Translations under genes and position numbers: made by a program
The notes under the pieces: generated by a model
The model's input: the letters and a program-made list of their open reading frames with translations, nothing else
Database searches by the model: none
What the model was told of the DNA's origin: nothing
From: CAYPZL01 sp964415045
Lineage (GTDB): Bacteria > Planctomycetota > Phycisphaerae > Sedimentisphaerales > Anaerobacaceae
Direction of reading: 5' to 3'
DNA length: 21,405 bases
NCBI GenBank assembly: GCA_964415045.1
Contig: CAYPZL010000095.1
Coordinates: 1-21,405 of the forward strand
Part shown: piece after piece, positions 8,918 through 17,722 of the stretch
How the letters are laid out: each line of letters starts with the position of its first letter
Numbering within the stretch: the first letter of the stretch is position 1

Positions 8918-9039
8918 ATCTTGTGCTTCTCTCGTTTATCTGTGGCGACATCACTGTCGCGGTCTTGCCTTCCCGCGAACGGACGACCATATTCCTGCGA
9001 ATCCCGGCTCTCGCTGCTTTTGGAAATAGTCCCGTGCGG

Positions 9040-9711
9040 CTATTGTTCGAAGCCGTGCTCGCCGATGAGGCGGACGAATCGACAGCTACAGATGTGTCTC
9101 TCGATTAGCTTGCCGCGGTATTTTTCTCCGACGACGAGCTGTTGGACGGCGCCGTGGCCGAGGGGGGCGATGATGCGGCCGGCTTCGTCGAGCTGGGCGA
9201 GAAGGGGCTCGGGGAAGTTCGGAACCGCGGCGGTGACGATAATTCGGTCGAACGGCGCCTGTTCCGGCCAGCCGTTGCTGCCGTCACCAACGCGGAACTC
9301 GACGTTGTCGACGCCGACCTTGGCCAGCACGTCTTGCGCGGCGGCCGAGAGGTCCTGCATTCTTTCGATCGTGTAGACTCTTGTGGCCAGGCGGGCCAGT
9401 ACGGCGGTCTGGTAACCGCTGCCGGTGCCGATCTCCAGCACGCGGCAGTCGGGCGACAGGCGCAGCTCCTGCGTCATCAAGGCCACGATGTAGGGCTGCG
9501 AGATGGTCTGTCCGCTGCCGATGGGCAGAGGGCCGTCGAAATAGGCCTGATCGTAATAGCCTTCCGGGACGAACCGCTCGCGCGGCACCGCAGCCATCGC
9601 CTCCAGCACGTCCGGATCGACGATATCCCGCCCGCGCAAATCATGCTCGAGCATCCGCTGCCGCGCTCGCTCGAAATTGTTCCGGTCGCTGCGTTTCGAC
9701 ATGCCGACCAT
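9040..9711 (-). CDS. pcm: Protein-L-isoaspartate O-methyltransferase
   Basis: Cytosolic SAM-dependent enzyme that methylates isoaspartyl residues in damaged proteins and starts their repair. Numbered from the ATG at 9711 (223 aa), the PCMT hallmark GSGQTISQP is at 65-73 and the SAM-binding motif VLEIGTGSGYQT at 91-102; the N-terminal ARQRMLEHDLRGRDI and C-terminal LIERHICSCRFVRL regions are typical. Length is normal for the family. The frame opens at a TTG at 9738, and another ATG stands at 9702; none has an obvious ribosome site, so the start is uncertain by a few codons. The TauE-type permease gene lies 58 bp upstream on the same strand and may be cotranscribed. Confidence 0.93.
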   Translation of the reverse strand: MVGMSKRSDRNNFERARQRMLEHDLRGRDIVDPDVLEAMAAVPRERFVPEGYYDQAYFDGPLPIGSGQTISQPYIVALMTQELRLSPDCRVLEIGTGSGYQTAVLARLATRVYTIERMQDLSAAAQDVLAKVGVDNVEFRVGDGSNGWPEQAPFDRIIVTAAVPNFPEPLLAQLDEAGRIIAPLGHGAVQQLVVGEKYRGKLIERHICSCRFVRLIGEHGFEQ

Positions 9712-9769
9712 GATGGGCACGCCGTATCGCTTTTGCAAACCAATTTCGCCGGGTTCGGCAAAACGGCCG

Positions 9770-10510
9770 TTATGAGATCAGCAGTTTGACCGCGGCGGCG
9801 GTGGCGAGGATTTGCACTACTGCGCTGAAGGTCTTCTGCGGGATGCGTTTGAGGAAAAAGATGCCGACCGCGGCGCCGGCGGCGATGGCGGGCAGCAGCA
9901 TCAGGTTGACCTTGACCGACGCCAGGGTCATGGTGTCCAGGCCTGTGTGGAAGGGGACTTTGAGCCAGTTGATCATGAAGAAGAACCAGGCGCTGGTGCC
10001 CACGAACTCGACCTTGGGCAGCCGCATGGCGAGCAGGTAGATAATCATGACGGGGCCGGCGGCGTTGGCCATCATTGAGGTCATGCCGGCCACGAAGCCC
10101 AAGCCGGCGGCAAACCACCACTGCGTGGGAACGTGAAGATCGTTGCTCCGGCGGGTGCGCCAGTAGTTCAGGGCCAGCATGATCAGCACGATCGCGCCGA
10201 TAATCGGCTTCAGTTGCTCGTTGGTAATGGCCTTCAGCGCGAAGAAGCCGGCGACGATGCCCGCGAAGGCGGGCGGTACCAGGCGGAACATGTGCGACCA
10301 GCGGGCGTTGTGGCGATGGTAGCCCGCCGCGAACAAATCGCCCAGAATAAGAATGCCCAGCAGCGTGCCGACCGACTGCTGGGCCGGGAGCACGTAGGCC
10401 ATCAGCAGCGCCGGCAGAATGCCCAGGCCCGGGATGCCCGTCTTGGAGACACCCACGATGAAGGCGGACAGCCCTACCACGAGCCATCCGGTCAGGTCCA
10501 AATCAAGCAT
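9770..10510 (-). CDS. TauE/SafE family permease (sulfite/organosulfonate exporter type)
   Basis: A 246-aa integral membrane protein of the TauE/SafE family, whose members export sulfite, sulfoacetate or related anions; the substrate here is not known. About seven or eight hydrophobic helices are visible. Family features are the N-terminal FIVGVSKTGIPGLGILP (18-34) and its repeat-unit counterpart GMTSMMANAAGPVMIIYLL (142-160), then GTSAWFFFMINWLKVP (171-186). The ATG at 10510 is preceded by GAGGAGAAAC, a strong ribosome site. No sulfur-metabolism gene is nearby. Confidence 0.9.
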   Translation of the reverse strand: MLDLDLTGWLVVGLSAFIVGVSKTGIPGLGILPALLMAYVLPAQQSVGTLLGILILGDLFAAGYHRHNARWSHMFRLVPPAFAGIVAGFFALKAITNEQLKPIIGAIVLIMLALNYWRTRRSNDLHVPTQWWFAAGLGFVAGMTSMMANAAGPVMIIYLLAMRLPKVEFVGTSAWFFFMINWLKVPFHTGLDTMTLASVKVNLMLLPAIAAGAAVGIFFLKRIPQKTFSAVVQILATAAAVKLLIS

Positions 10511-10836
10511 GTTTCTCCTCGCTCGACGTCAATATGTCCGTTGCAGCCCATTCTGGGAGCCGTGCACTGTAGCGGGTTCCAAGAGATAACGCAACCCGCT
10601 TTCGCCGGACCGGAGCGGCGGGCAGCGACGCCGGGCTCTGAGGGCTCGGCGCGGGCTGCCACCTGGCGCAATCCCGACCGGGCGCTTGTCATCGGCCCGG
10701 CAGGTGGTATGATGATGGCAAGACGTGCGGTTGCTTTGTTTCATCAGGGTCAGGAGATACGCTCATGCGTGCCGCTGACGGACGGCTTTTCTCCCATGAA
10801 CGAAGGCTGACAAACAGGGAGAAATAATCCTGCCCG
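10511..10836. other. Divergent intergenic region with one promoter candidate
   Basis: This 326-bp gap separates the permease from the rightward membrane-protein gene. It contains GC-rich sequence with no convincing coding frame; a 32-codon frame ending at 10810 has no recognisable features. The one signal I can support is the sigma70-like promoter at 10686-10713. Confidence 0.5.
10686..10713 (+). promoter_or_regulatory. Sigma70-like promoter candidate for the 10837 gene
   Basis: TTGTCA (10686-10691) and TATGAT (10708-10713) are separated by 16 bp, each matching the consensus at five of six positions. It points toward the membrane-protein gene with an untranslated leader of about 115 nt. It stands out in otherwise GC-rich DNA, but no other evidence supports it. 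Confidence 0.4.
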
Positions 10837-11604
10837 GTGGAGAACGTTTGCAGTTGGCTTTTGCGGTCGGAGGGCTGGTATTTGTCCGATAAAACGGAAT
10901 CATCGACGGCTCGGTGTCCTGAGGGGCAGACGAATTGCTCCAGGGTCGCTCTCCTGGTGGGCCCGGAGGGGCGTATTTTCCTGCTGGGAGTGGCCCTGAC
11001 GGCGGCCTTTCTACTCTGGCTGGCGATGGAATTCGTCCTTTCTCCGGAGCAGTCGCAGATTCTCACGGGCACCACCGCCACCGCCGCAGTGTTCGGGCGG
11101 GCCGCCGGCCTGGCCTTCGGTTATGCCGTGGGGCTGAGCCACCGCATCGTCATCCCCATCTGCATGATCGTCGAGACGGTGATGGTGCTGCTGTTTTATC
11201 CGCTGTTCGTATTTAGCTGGCGACATCTGCTGGCTTTCAAGTGGCTTAAGAACGTCTTCGACCGCATCCACGAGGCGGCCGAGACCCACAAGGACAAAGT
11301 CCAGAAATACGGGATCATCGGGCTTTTTGCGTTTGTCTGGTTTCCCTTCTGGATGACCGGGCCGGTGGTCGGCTGTGCGATCGGCTTTCTGCTGGGCCTG
11401 CGGGCCTGGGTCAACATGGTCGTGGTTCTGGCCGGCACGTACGTGGCGATCTTCGTCTGGGCCCTGTGTCTGCGGGAGGTTCACGAGCGGGTGGCGGCCT
11501 ACAGCTCTCGTGCCGCCCTGGTCGTGATGATCGTCCTGATCGTTGCGATTGTGCTCGCGCATTTCCTGCATCGGGCCTGTCGTGAGAATCGCAATCGGTC
11601 GTAG
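10837..11604 (+). CDS. Multi-pass membrane protein, small multidrug-export (PF06695-like) family
   Basis: A 255-aa membrane protein with hydrophobic segments at about 47-69, 103-127, 158-186, 190-212 and 226-246. The central segment, KYGIIGLFAFVWFPFWMTGP (157-176), resembles the signature of the COG2426/Sm_multidrug_ex family, whose transport role is poorly proven. A charged stretch (about 138-157, IHEAAETHKDKVQ) precedes it, as in relatives. I used the GTG at 10837; its only ribosome-like sequence (AGGGAG) is rather far upstream, and an in-frame TTG near residue 16 is an alternative. The next gene starts about 100 bp downstream but seems to have its own promoter. The family call is moderately sure; the function is not known. 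Confidence 0.7.
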   Translation: MENVCSWLLRSEGWYLSDKTESSTARCPEGQTNCSRVALLVGPEGRIFLLGVALTAAFLLWLAMEFVLSPEQSQILTGTTATAAVFGRAAGLAFGYAVGLSHRIVIPICMIVETVMVLLFYPLFVFSWRHLLAFKWLKNVFDRIHEAAETHKDKVQKYGIIGLFAFVWFPFWMTGPVVGCAIGFLLGLRAWVNMVVVLAGTYVAIFVWALCLREVHERVAAYSSRAALVVMIVLIVAIVLAHFLHRACRENRNRS

Positions 11605-11618
11605 ACGCACCCGGGGGA

Positions 11619-11647
11619 TTGACCTCAATTGCTTTTGCAATTACGCT
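11619..11647 (+). promoter_or_regulatory. Promoter candidate with an inverted repeat in its spacer
   Basis: TTGACC (11619-11624) and TACGCT (11642-11647) are separated by 17 bp. The -35 is near-perfect and the -10 weak (three of six). The spacer contains the inverted repeat AATTGC-TTTT-GCAATT (11627-11642), which could be an operator or a coincidental hairpin. It lies 56 bp upstream of the DUF3857 gene start. Confidence 0.35.
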
Positions 11648-11702
11648 ACTGTTCGTACGAGCAAGTCACCAAAAGGACACCCAGAGAGGTGGAGGTCGGA
11701 AG

Positions 11703-14700
11703 ATGGCTAATCGAATGAAGAGGATCCTGAGTTTCGTTGTCGTGGCGGTTTTGTGCGCTCCTGTTTTTGCGGAATCGCGGGCCGACTACTCGGAGGGGAT
11801 TCTCGATCGGGCGGAGGTCCTTGCCTCTGCCGCCGAGGTAACGAACCGGGTGTATCCCAACGCCGACCTGGTGCAGGTCGATGACGCGACCCTGTGCGAG
11901 TACACACCGGACGGCACGGGCGTTACCTGGAGCGACAACTACACGAAGGTGCTGACCGAAAAAGGGCGGCGACAGCAGCAGAATGTCTCCTTCCACTTCA
12001 CGCTGCCGTACAGCAAGGTGACCGTCGCGCGGCTCGAAGTGATCCGGCCGGACGGGACGGTCGTGCCCGTCGACATCGACAAGCAAAGCAAGGTCATGAC
12101 CGACCGATCCCAGATGGCCTCGAACATTTACAATCCCAACATCAAGGTCATGCGCGTCGGTGTCCCGGGCGTGCAGATCGGCGACGTCGTGCACGTTGTG
12201 TCCCGCCGCGACATCATGAAGCAACACATGCCCGGTACCTGGGAGGACTACCAGGTGTTCGAGCTTACCGCGCCCATCAAGCATGCCCTCTACGAGGTCC
12301 GGGCCCCGAAAGAGAAACCCTTGCACAGCGTGGCGCTGAGGGATCCCGTCGCGGGGACCGTGACGCACCAGCAGCGCGAGGAGGACGGATACGTCATTCA
12401 CCGCTGGGAGGTCGCCGACGTGCCGCGCATGTACCCGGAGCCGGACATGCCCGCGTACCATACGGTGGTGCAGCGCCTGCTGGTCAGCACGCTGCGCGAC
12501 TGGGAGACCGTCTCGCGCTGGTACTGGCAGTTGTGCGAAGCGCACCTGGAGGCGACCACGCCCGAAATGCAGGAGATGGTGGACAAGCTGACCGAGGGCC
12601 TGACCGACCGGCGCCAGAAGATCGAAGCGATTTTCTACTGGGTTTCCCAGCAGGTCCGGTATATGGGCATCACGATGGAGAAGGAGTCTCCGGGCTTCGA
12701 GCCGCATGATGTGAAGCTGACGTTTACGAACCGCTACGGCGTTTGTCGCGACAAGGCGGCTTTGCTGGCGGCGATGCTGCGTCTGGCGGGGTTCGAGGCG
12801 TATCCCACCATCATCTACGTCGGCCCGAAGATGGATCAGGAAATCCCCTCCACGCGCTTCAACCACGCCATCACCGCCGTGCGGAACGAGGACGGCTCCT
12901 ATCTGCTGATGGACTGCACCGACGAGAACACCAAGGAACTGCTTCCCAGCTATCTCTGCGACCGCAGCTACCTGATCGCGCATCCCCAGGGAGAGACGCT
13001 GCAAACCTCTCCCATCGTGCCGGCCGAAGAGAACATGGTCCTGGTGGAAACCACCGGCACCATCGACGCCCAGGGCAATCTGAGTGCTGAGACGGAGCTA
13101 AGGCTTGCGGGCATTAACGACAATGCGTATCGCGGGTACTTTGCCCAGATCAAGCCGGAGGAGCGCCGGCGCTATTTCGAGGGCGTTCTCAAGGCTTCCA
13201 TTTCAGCCGCCACGCTGACCGAGTTCGAGCTGCGCCCCGCCGACATGCAGGATACTTCCGAGAGCCTGTCCGTGCGGATGAAATTCACCGCCGAGGACAT
13301 CCTCGTCGGCGAGGGTGACACCGTGATGATGCCCGTGCCGCACGTGGGAGCGAGGGTTGGCATCGTGAACTTCATCATCGGCAAGACGGGCCTCAAAGAG
13401 CGGCGTTTCCCGCTCCAGACGCAGATCGCCTGCGGCGTCCGCGAACGGCTGCGCCTCGAGATCGATCCGGCAATCGGCTCGTTCGTCTCGCTGCCCGAGT
13501 TTGCCCCCATCGAGGACCAGACCATCACCTGGAAACGCGGGCTCAGCCAGCAGGGCGACGCGCTCGAAGGGCAGGGCGAATTTCTGATCAAAGTCGTCGA
13601 GCTGGACCCGCAGCAATACCTGCAACTGAAGGAGAGCCTCAAGCAGATCGAATACCACGGCCGCAAGATGCCGATTCTCACGCGGCAGACGGGCGCCGAT
13701 TCCCCCGAGGCCGACGTCGTGATACTCGACCGTCGCGCCGAGTACGACCTCAAGGACGCGCACCGCTGGACCGAAACGCACTACGTCAAGAAGAAGGTGC
13801 TCACCTACAAGGGCAAGAAGGACAACGCCGAGTTGAAGCTCGATTACAATCCTGTCTGGGAAGAAGTGAACCTGCTCAAGGCGACGGTGTCCAACGATGG
13901 TCAGGTCAAGGAGGTCAGCAAGGAGGAGATCAACCTGATGGATGCGGCCTGGGTCGCTTCGGCCCCGCGGTATCCGGCGGCCAAGACGCTGGTCATCAGT
14001 TTGCCGGCCGTCGAAGTCGGCAGCGTGATCGAGTACGAGTATGAGCGGGTAAAGAAAGACCGGCCCTTTTTCGAGACCACCCACGTCTTTCGCAGTTTCG
14101 ATCCGATCCGGCGGAAGACGGTCAGGCTGACCGCGCCGGCTTCCATCGTTCTGCGCACGATGACCGACGACAACGGGATTGCCATCGCCGACGAAGCGTC
14201 GGGTCTGGAAGCCTCGCAAGTGATCGTCTCCGACACGCAGCCGCAGGGGCGCAAAGTCGCCTGGGAGTGGAGCGCTGCGGACCAGGGCGCCATCAAGCGC
14301 GAGGATTTTCTCCCGCCTTTGCACAGTTACAGTCCGACCCTTCGCGTCACCACGGGAGACTGGCAGACGTATGCGAAGGACGTCCTGGCGGTGTTGCGCG
14401 AGGCGGCCGACGGACAGGAGGACGCCGCGCATCGCGCCCGCGAGATCACCGACGGCGCCAAAACGGCGGCTGAGAGGATCGTTGAGATTCGCGATTTCGT
14501 GGCTAAGAACATTCGGCCGGCCGGACCGGGCATCAATGGCCTGCCCCTCGATGCCATCACCCCGGCCGATCGTACGCTCGCCGACGGGTACGGCAACACC
14601 GCCGACCGGGCCGTCCTGCTCTACGCCATGCTCGAAGCGGCGGGCCTCAAACCCGAGTTCGTCCTCGTCGATTACGGCTCCCGGATCGCTTCCTTGCAAC

Positions 14701-15545
14701 GCCTGGAGGCACGGTATCCCGCGGACAGCACGTTCGGGCAGGTGCTCGTCCGCGTCCGCAGCGGCTGGGCCGAGGTCTATCTAAACGATACGAACCAATA
14801 CGCGGAACTGGGTTCCACGCCGGCCCACGGCCACCTGGCCCTGCCGCTGGCCCAGGGCAGGACGGAAACGATTTCGATCGCGCAGGACAAACAGGACCTC
14901 AGGCAATATGAGTATCGCCTCACGCTGACCGAGGAAGGGGATGCCCGCATCGCCGCCGCTCGCAAGAACTACGGCGACTCCTTTGCGATCCGCCATCGGA
15001 TGTTCGCGGAAATGCCCCCCGAAGAGCGCAACCGCTACTACCAGGAGATGGTGGCGGAGATCTCGCAGGCGGCGGTGGCCGACGGCGACCTGGTGACGGA
15101 CTTTGATTCCTATCCGGGCGTCGAGACGTTCGCCGTGCGGGTCGAGAAGTACGCTGTGCGCGATGGTGAGTTCCTGTACTTCGAGCTGCCCGCATCGCTC
15201 CGTCATTTGTTCAACCTGCGTTCCGATACGCACGAGAATCCATTCTACCGGGCCGGCGCCCTGCGTCGGCGCATCTCGACCGTGGTGGAACTGCCCGAAG
15301 GGAGTTGGCGCCTGGTGCTCGCGCCACGGCAGAGGCGGCTGTCTCTGCCCGGCGGCGGCGGAACCGTTGCCGTCAGTGTCACCGCACAGGGCCCGGACAG
15401 CGGCGACGCGGCTACACTCGTCTTCACTCACGAGGTCGAGCTGGATCCTTTCATCCTCGAGTCGCAAGACTATCCGGACCTGCTGGAGATCGAGAAGCAG
15501 TTGACGCACGCCCAGGCCCGAACCGTCCTGCTGAAACGCGAGTGA
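11703..15545 (+). CDS. Large secreted protein with two DUF3857-transglutaminase units; second unit catalytically dead
   Basis: The ATG at 11703 follows GGTGGAGG and opens a signal peptide (1-22, ending VFAES); the frame is open from 11619. The 1280-aa product is probably periplasmic. Unit 1 has a DUF3857 beta domain (about 50-230) and a transglutaminase-like domain (about 300-410) with the full triad: C348 in YGVCRDKA, H388 in FNHAI, D404 in MDCTDE. After a beta-rich linker, unit 2 repeats the plan: DUF3857 (about 670-870; LPAVEVGSVIEYEYE) and a transglutaminase-like domain (about 890-1040). Here YGNTADRA has Thr966 for Cys, FGQVL has Gln1013 for His, and LNDTNQ has Asn1028 for Asp. The remaining C-terminus is beta-rich with no known domain. 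In other bacteria DUF3857-transglutaminase proteins are envelope proteins of unknown substrate. Domain assignments are confident; the biochemical role is unknown. Confidence 0.88.
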   Translation: MANRMKRILSFVVVAVLCAPVFAESRADYSEGILDRAEVLASAAEVTNRVYPNADLVQVDDATLCEYTPDGTGVTWSDNYTKVLTEKGRRQQQNVSFHFTLPYSKVTVARLEVIRPDGTVVPVDIDKQSKVMTDRSQMASNIYNPNIKVMRVGVPGVQIGDVVHVVSRRDIMKQHMPGTWEDYQVFELTAPIKHALYEVRAPKEKPLHSVALRDPVAGTVTHQQREEDGYVIHRWEVADVPRMYPEPDMPAYHTVVQRLLVSTLRDWETVSRWYWQLCEAHLEATTPEMQEMVDKLTEGLTDRRQKIEAIFYWVSQQVRYMGITMEKESPGFEPHDVKLTFTNRYGVCRDKAALLAAMLRLAGFEAYPTIIYVGPKMDQEIPSTRFNHAITAVRNEDGSYLLMDCTDENTKELLPSYLCDRSYLIAHPQGETLQTSPIVPAEENMVLVETTGTIDAQGNLSAETELRLAGINDNAYRGYFAQIKPEERRRYFEGVLKASISAATLTEFELRPADMQDTSESLSVRMKFTAEDILVGEGDTVMMPVPHVGARVGIVNFIIGKTGLKERRFPLQTQIACGVRERLRLEIDPAIGSFVSLPEFAPIEDQTITWKRGLSQQGDALEGQGEFLIKVVELDPQQYLQLKESLKQIEYHGRKMPILTRQTGADSPEADVVILDRRAEYDLKDAHRWTETHYVKKKVLTYKGKKDNAELKLDYNPVWEEVNLLKATVSNDGQVKEVSKEEINLMDAAWVASAPRYPAAKTLVISLPAVEVGSVIEYEYERVKKDRPFFETTHVFRSFDPIRRKTVRLTAPASIVLRTMTDDNGIAIADEASGLEASQVIVSDTQPQGRKVAWEWSAADQGAIKREDFLPPLHSYSPTLRVTTGDWQTYAKDVLAVLREAADGQEDAAHRAREITDGAKTAAERIVEIRDFVAKNIRPAGPGINGLPLDAITPADRTLADGYGNTADRAVLLYAMLEAAGLKPEFVLVDYGSRIASLQRLEARYPADSTFGQVLVRVRSGWAEVYLNDTNQYAELGSTPAHGHLALPLAQGRTETISIAQDKQDLRQYEYRLTLTEEGDARIAAARKNYGDSFAIRHRMFAEMPPEERNRYYQEMVAEISQAAVADGDLVTDFDSYPGVETFAVRVEKYAVRDGEFLYFELPASLRHLFNLRSDTHENPFYRAGALRRRISTVVELPEGSWRLVLAPRQRRLSLPGGGGTVAVSVTAQGPDSGDAATLVFTHEVELDPFILESQDYPDLLEIEKQLTHAQARTVLLKRE

Positions 15546-15552
15546 CAACGCC

Positions 15553-15568
15553 CGGCCCGTCGGGGCCG
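15553..15568 (+). terminator. Weak hairpin after the DUF3857 gene
   Basis: CGGCCC-GTCG-GGGCCG forms a 6-bp GC stem starting 8 bp after the stop codon. There is no T-run after it, so it is at best a weak intrinsic terminator. It lies between two convergent genes and could serve either. Confidence 0.3.
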
Positions 15569-15605
15569 ATACGCGTTAGATAGAATCGCAGTGTGAAGGG
15601 ACGTT

Positions 15606-15684
15606 GTCATCCTGAGCCGAAGGCGAATCCCGGCGCGCCGGGATGGCCTCCGAGCGGGGAGCATCTCGAGATCGCAGGCCAGAT
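15606..15684 (+). repeat. Dispersed intergenic repeat (GTCATCCTGAGC type), copy 2
   Basis: It begins GTCATCCTGAGCCGAAGGCG and contains the palindromic core CCCGGCGCGCCGGG, followed by ATCTCGAGATCGCAGG. The segment GAGCCG(A/C)AGGCGAATCCCG plus the palindrome recurs almost unchanged at 21117-21220. It fills the gap between the convergent DUF3857 and Hsp70-like genes. Confidence 0.65.
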
Positions 15685-15714
15685 TCGCACGAGGGCTGTG
15701 TCCGATGCGAGTCG

Positions 15715-17721
15715 CTATAGTTGTGTGACTTCGGAGAGGCCTTCGATCTGGTTGTGGGTGACTTCCCGGATTTTGGTTTCCAGCTCGTCCTGGAGCGGGG
15801 CGGTCTGGCGGCGGAGGGATTCCTGGAGATGAGTTTTGAACTGCCGGCGCATCTTGGCGATTCGCGCGGTGGTCAGGACGTTTCTGACGATGATCGCCGG
15901 GGCGTTCCAGTTGTCGGCGAGTTCCCGGGCGCGGGCCTTTCCGTATCGCACGGCCAGGAAGGCCGCGACGGCGCTGAGGACGGCGCCGATGACCAGCCCG
16001 ACCGGTCCGGTCGCCAGCAGGGCCATGCCGCCCCCGCCGCTGACGGCGGCGCCGACGCTGGTCGCCAGCGCCACGACGAACCATCCGACCGTTTCGCAGA
16101 CGGGCCCGTACAGGTCGGGCGCGTCCGGCCGCACCATGTCCTCGCCCACGGCAACCTGACTGGTCTGCTCGACCGGCTTTTCGCCCACGCTGAGCCCGTA
16201 CGAGCCGAACCAGCGCGAGAGCATCTCGTTGAGCTGCCCCGGCAATCCCAGGCGCAGCGTCTGGAGGCGCTGCTGGATGATGTCCCGCAGCGGTGCTTCG
16301 TTGTCGGCGACCTTGCCGGCGACGGTGTCCCGCAACGTTTTTACCGAGCCGCCGCTGCGGCGAAACTCCTCCAGCGTCGGCCGTATCGTTTTGTCGAACA
16401 GCTCCGATGTCACGTCGGCCGCGACGCCTTCGATGTATTTCTCCGTCACGCTTTCGACCAGGGGCCGGACCTGCGCCTGGCAGAATTCGGGCAGGTCCGC
16501 TCTCAGCTTGTCGCGGGTCTCATCGAATTTCTTCTGCAGCGCCGGCAGGATGGCCAGTCCCTGAGCGATGACCGCGTAGGGCCGGTCGCTGCGCATCAGA
16601 GTGTGGCCCAGTGGCCCACGGTTGTCGTTCGAAGAGGGGATCTCCAGTATGTCGCAGACGACATCGGGGATGAACGGCCACTGGCTGCTGCCGCCGGCTA
16701 AGATCACCCGGCTGATGTCGCCGGTGGCCACCGATTTTTCGCTCAGTCCCTGCGCCAGGCACGCGCGGAACCAGCCGATCAGATCGATGGGTTCCCGGGC
16801 CTGCATGATTCTGTCGCAGCGCACGCCCATGTCCTGCAGATGGCCCACGAACGTCGGGCTGGGCCGATAGGCCCCGGCGCGCTCGACAAAGTCCGGCCAG
16901 CTCATGCCTCGGAGACTGCCGTAGCGACCGATGGATTTGTTGACGGTCTCGCTGCGGTCGCGCGCCATCGTCAGGGAGAAAAACTCCTTCACTTCCCGAC
17001 ACAGGTACGAATGGACGTAGTACGCGTCGCCTGCTTTTTCCATTTCCTTCAGCGCCGCCGGGTTCTGTTCGAGGAACCACTGGAAGAACAAATCGTCGAA
17101 CAGCCGTCCGCCCAATTCCATCTCGCCCCAGGAGTGACAGACCTGCAGGCTTTGCAGGAAGGCGAAGTCGCAGGTCCCGCCGCCGAAGTCGATGACGAGG
17201 ATGCCCTTCTGCGCCTGCTCCGGCGAGAAATCCTTGTGCCAGAGATGGTACAGCAGGGCGCCCTTAGGCTCGTCCACGAGCCGGACCTTGCCGTAGCCGG
17301 CGGTCTCGGCGATACCCGCCAGCTTGGCGCGAAAGCGGTTCTCCGATTCGCTGGGCACGCCGAAGATGACGTGCTGTCTCTGCGGGTCCAGTACGATATG
17401 CTGGCGCTGGGACTGGGCTGCGACAATGCGGAGGAAATCGACGGCGGCATGGGCCGCCTCGGCGCTGTCGACAATGTCGGGCTTGAACTGCGTGCGCAGT
17501 TGATACCGGCTGCGCTCCTCGGCGGAGGCCTCCCCGTATTCGTGCAAGGCCTGGTCGCCCACCAGCGGCTCGCGGTCGGCGCGGTACAGAATCGTCGTGG
17601 GCAGACCGTCGCGTCCCGTGCCGAAGTCCACGCCGACCGGGGAGATCTGGTCCGCCGGACACTTACAGAAGTAAGAGTTCGTCGTGCCGAAGTCGATTGC
17701 CAGAATGCCCGGAATATCCAT
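15715..17721 (-). CDS. Hsp70-like ATPase with a C-terminal membrane hairpin
   Basis: The first 400 residues of this 668-aa protein are an actin-like Hsp70 ATPase: phosphate-1 loop DFGTTNS (10-16), DEPKGALLY (150-158), phosphate-2 loop IDFGGGTCDF (177-186) and adenosine motif ILAGGSSQWPF (340-350). No DnaK-type substrate-binding domain follows. Residues about 400-510 are mostly helical, then a hydrophobic stretch (about 545-592) forms two membrane segments around a Gly-rich turn (VSGGGG), and a charged helix (about 595-668) ends the protein. The ATP sites look intact. The start lies one base after the stop of the upstream gene (TAACATG), so the two are translationally coupled. It is probably a membrane-tethered ATPase that works with the upstream product; clients are unknown. 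This is not DnaK or HscA. Confidence 0.85.
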   Translation of the reverse strand: MDIPGILAIDFGTTNSYFCKCPADQISPVGVDFGTGRDGLPTTILYRADREPLVGDQALHEYGEASAEERSRYQLRTQFKPDIVDSAEAAHAAVDFLRIVAAQSQRQHIVLDPQRQHVIFGVPSESENRFRAKLAGIAETAGYGKVRLVDEPKGALLYHLWHKDFSPEQAQKGILVIDFGGGTCDFAFLQSLQVCHSWGEMELGGRLFDDLFFQWFLEQNPAALKEMEKAGDAYYVHSYLCREVKEFFSLTMARDRSETVNKSIGRYGSLRGMSWPDFVERAGAYRPSPTFVGHLQDMGVRCDRIMQAREPIDLIGWFRACLAQGLSEKSVATGDISRVILAGGSSQWPFIPDVVCDILEIPSSNDNRGPLGHTLMRSDRPYAVIAQGLAILPALQKKFDETRDKLRADLPEFCQAQVRPLVESVTEKYIEGVAADVTSELFDKTIRPTLEEFRRSGGSVKTLRDTVAGKVADNEAPLRDIIQQRLQTLRLGLPGQLNEMLSRWFGSYGLSVGEKPVEQTSQVAVGEDMVRPDAPDLYGPVCETVGWFVVALATSVGAAVSGGGGMALLATGPVGLVIGAVLSAVAAFLAVRYGKARARELADNWNAPAIIVRNVLTTARIAKMRRQFKTHLQESLRRQTAPLQDELETKIREVTHNQIEGLSEVTQL

Positions 17722-17722
17722 G

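Noticed and set aside
8464..9108. Forward open frame across the GIY-YIG unit and repeats
   Set aside because: It runs through both repeat arms and antisense to two recognised genes, and its product is low-complexity.
13203..14699. Antisense open frame within the DUF3857 gene
   Set aside because: The opposite strand holds clear domain homology and the antisense product has shadow-frame composition.
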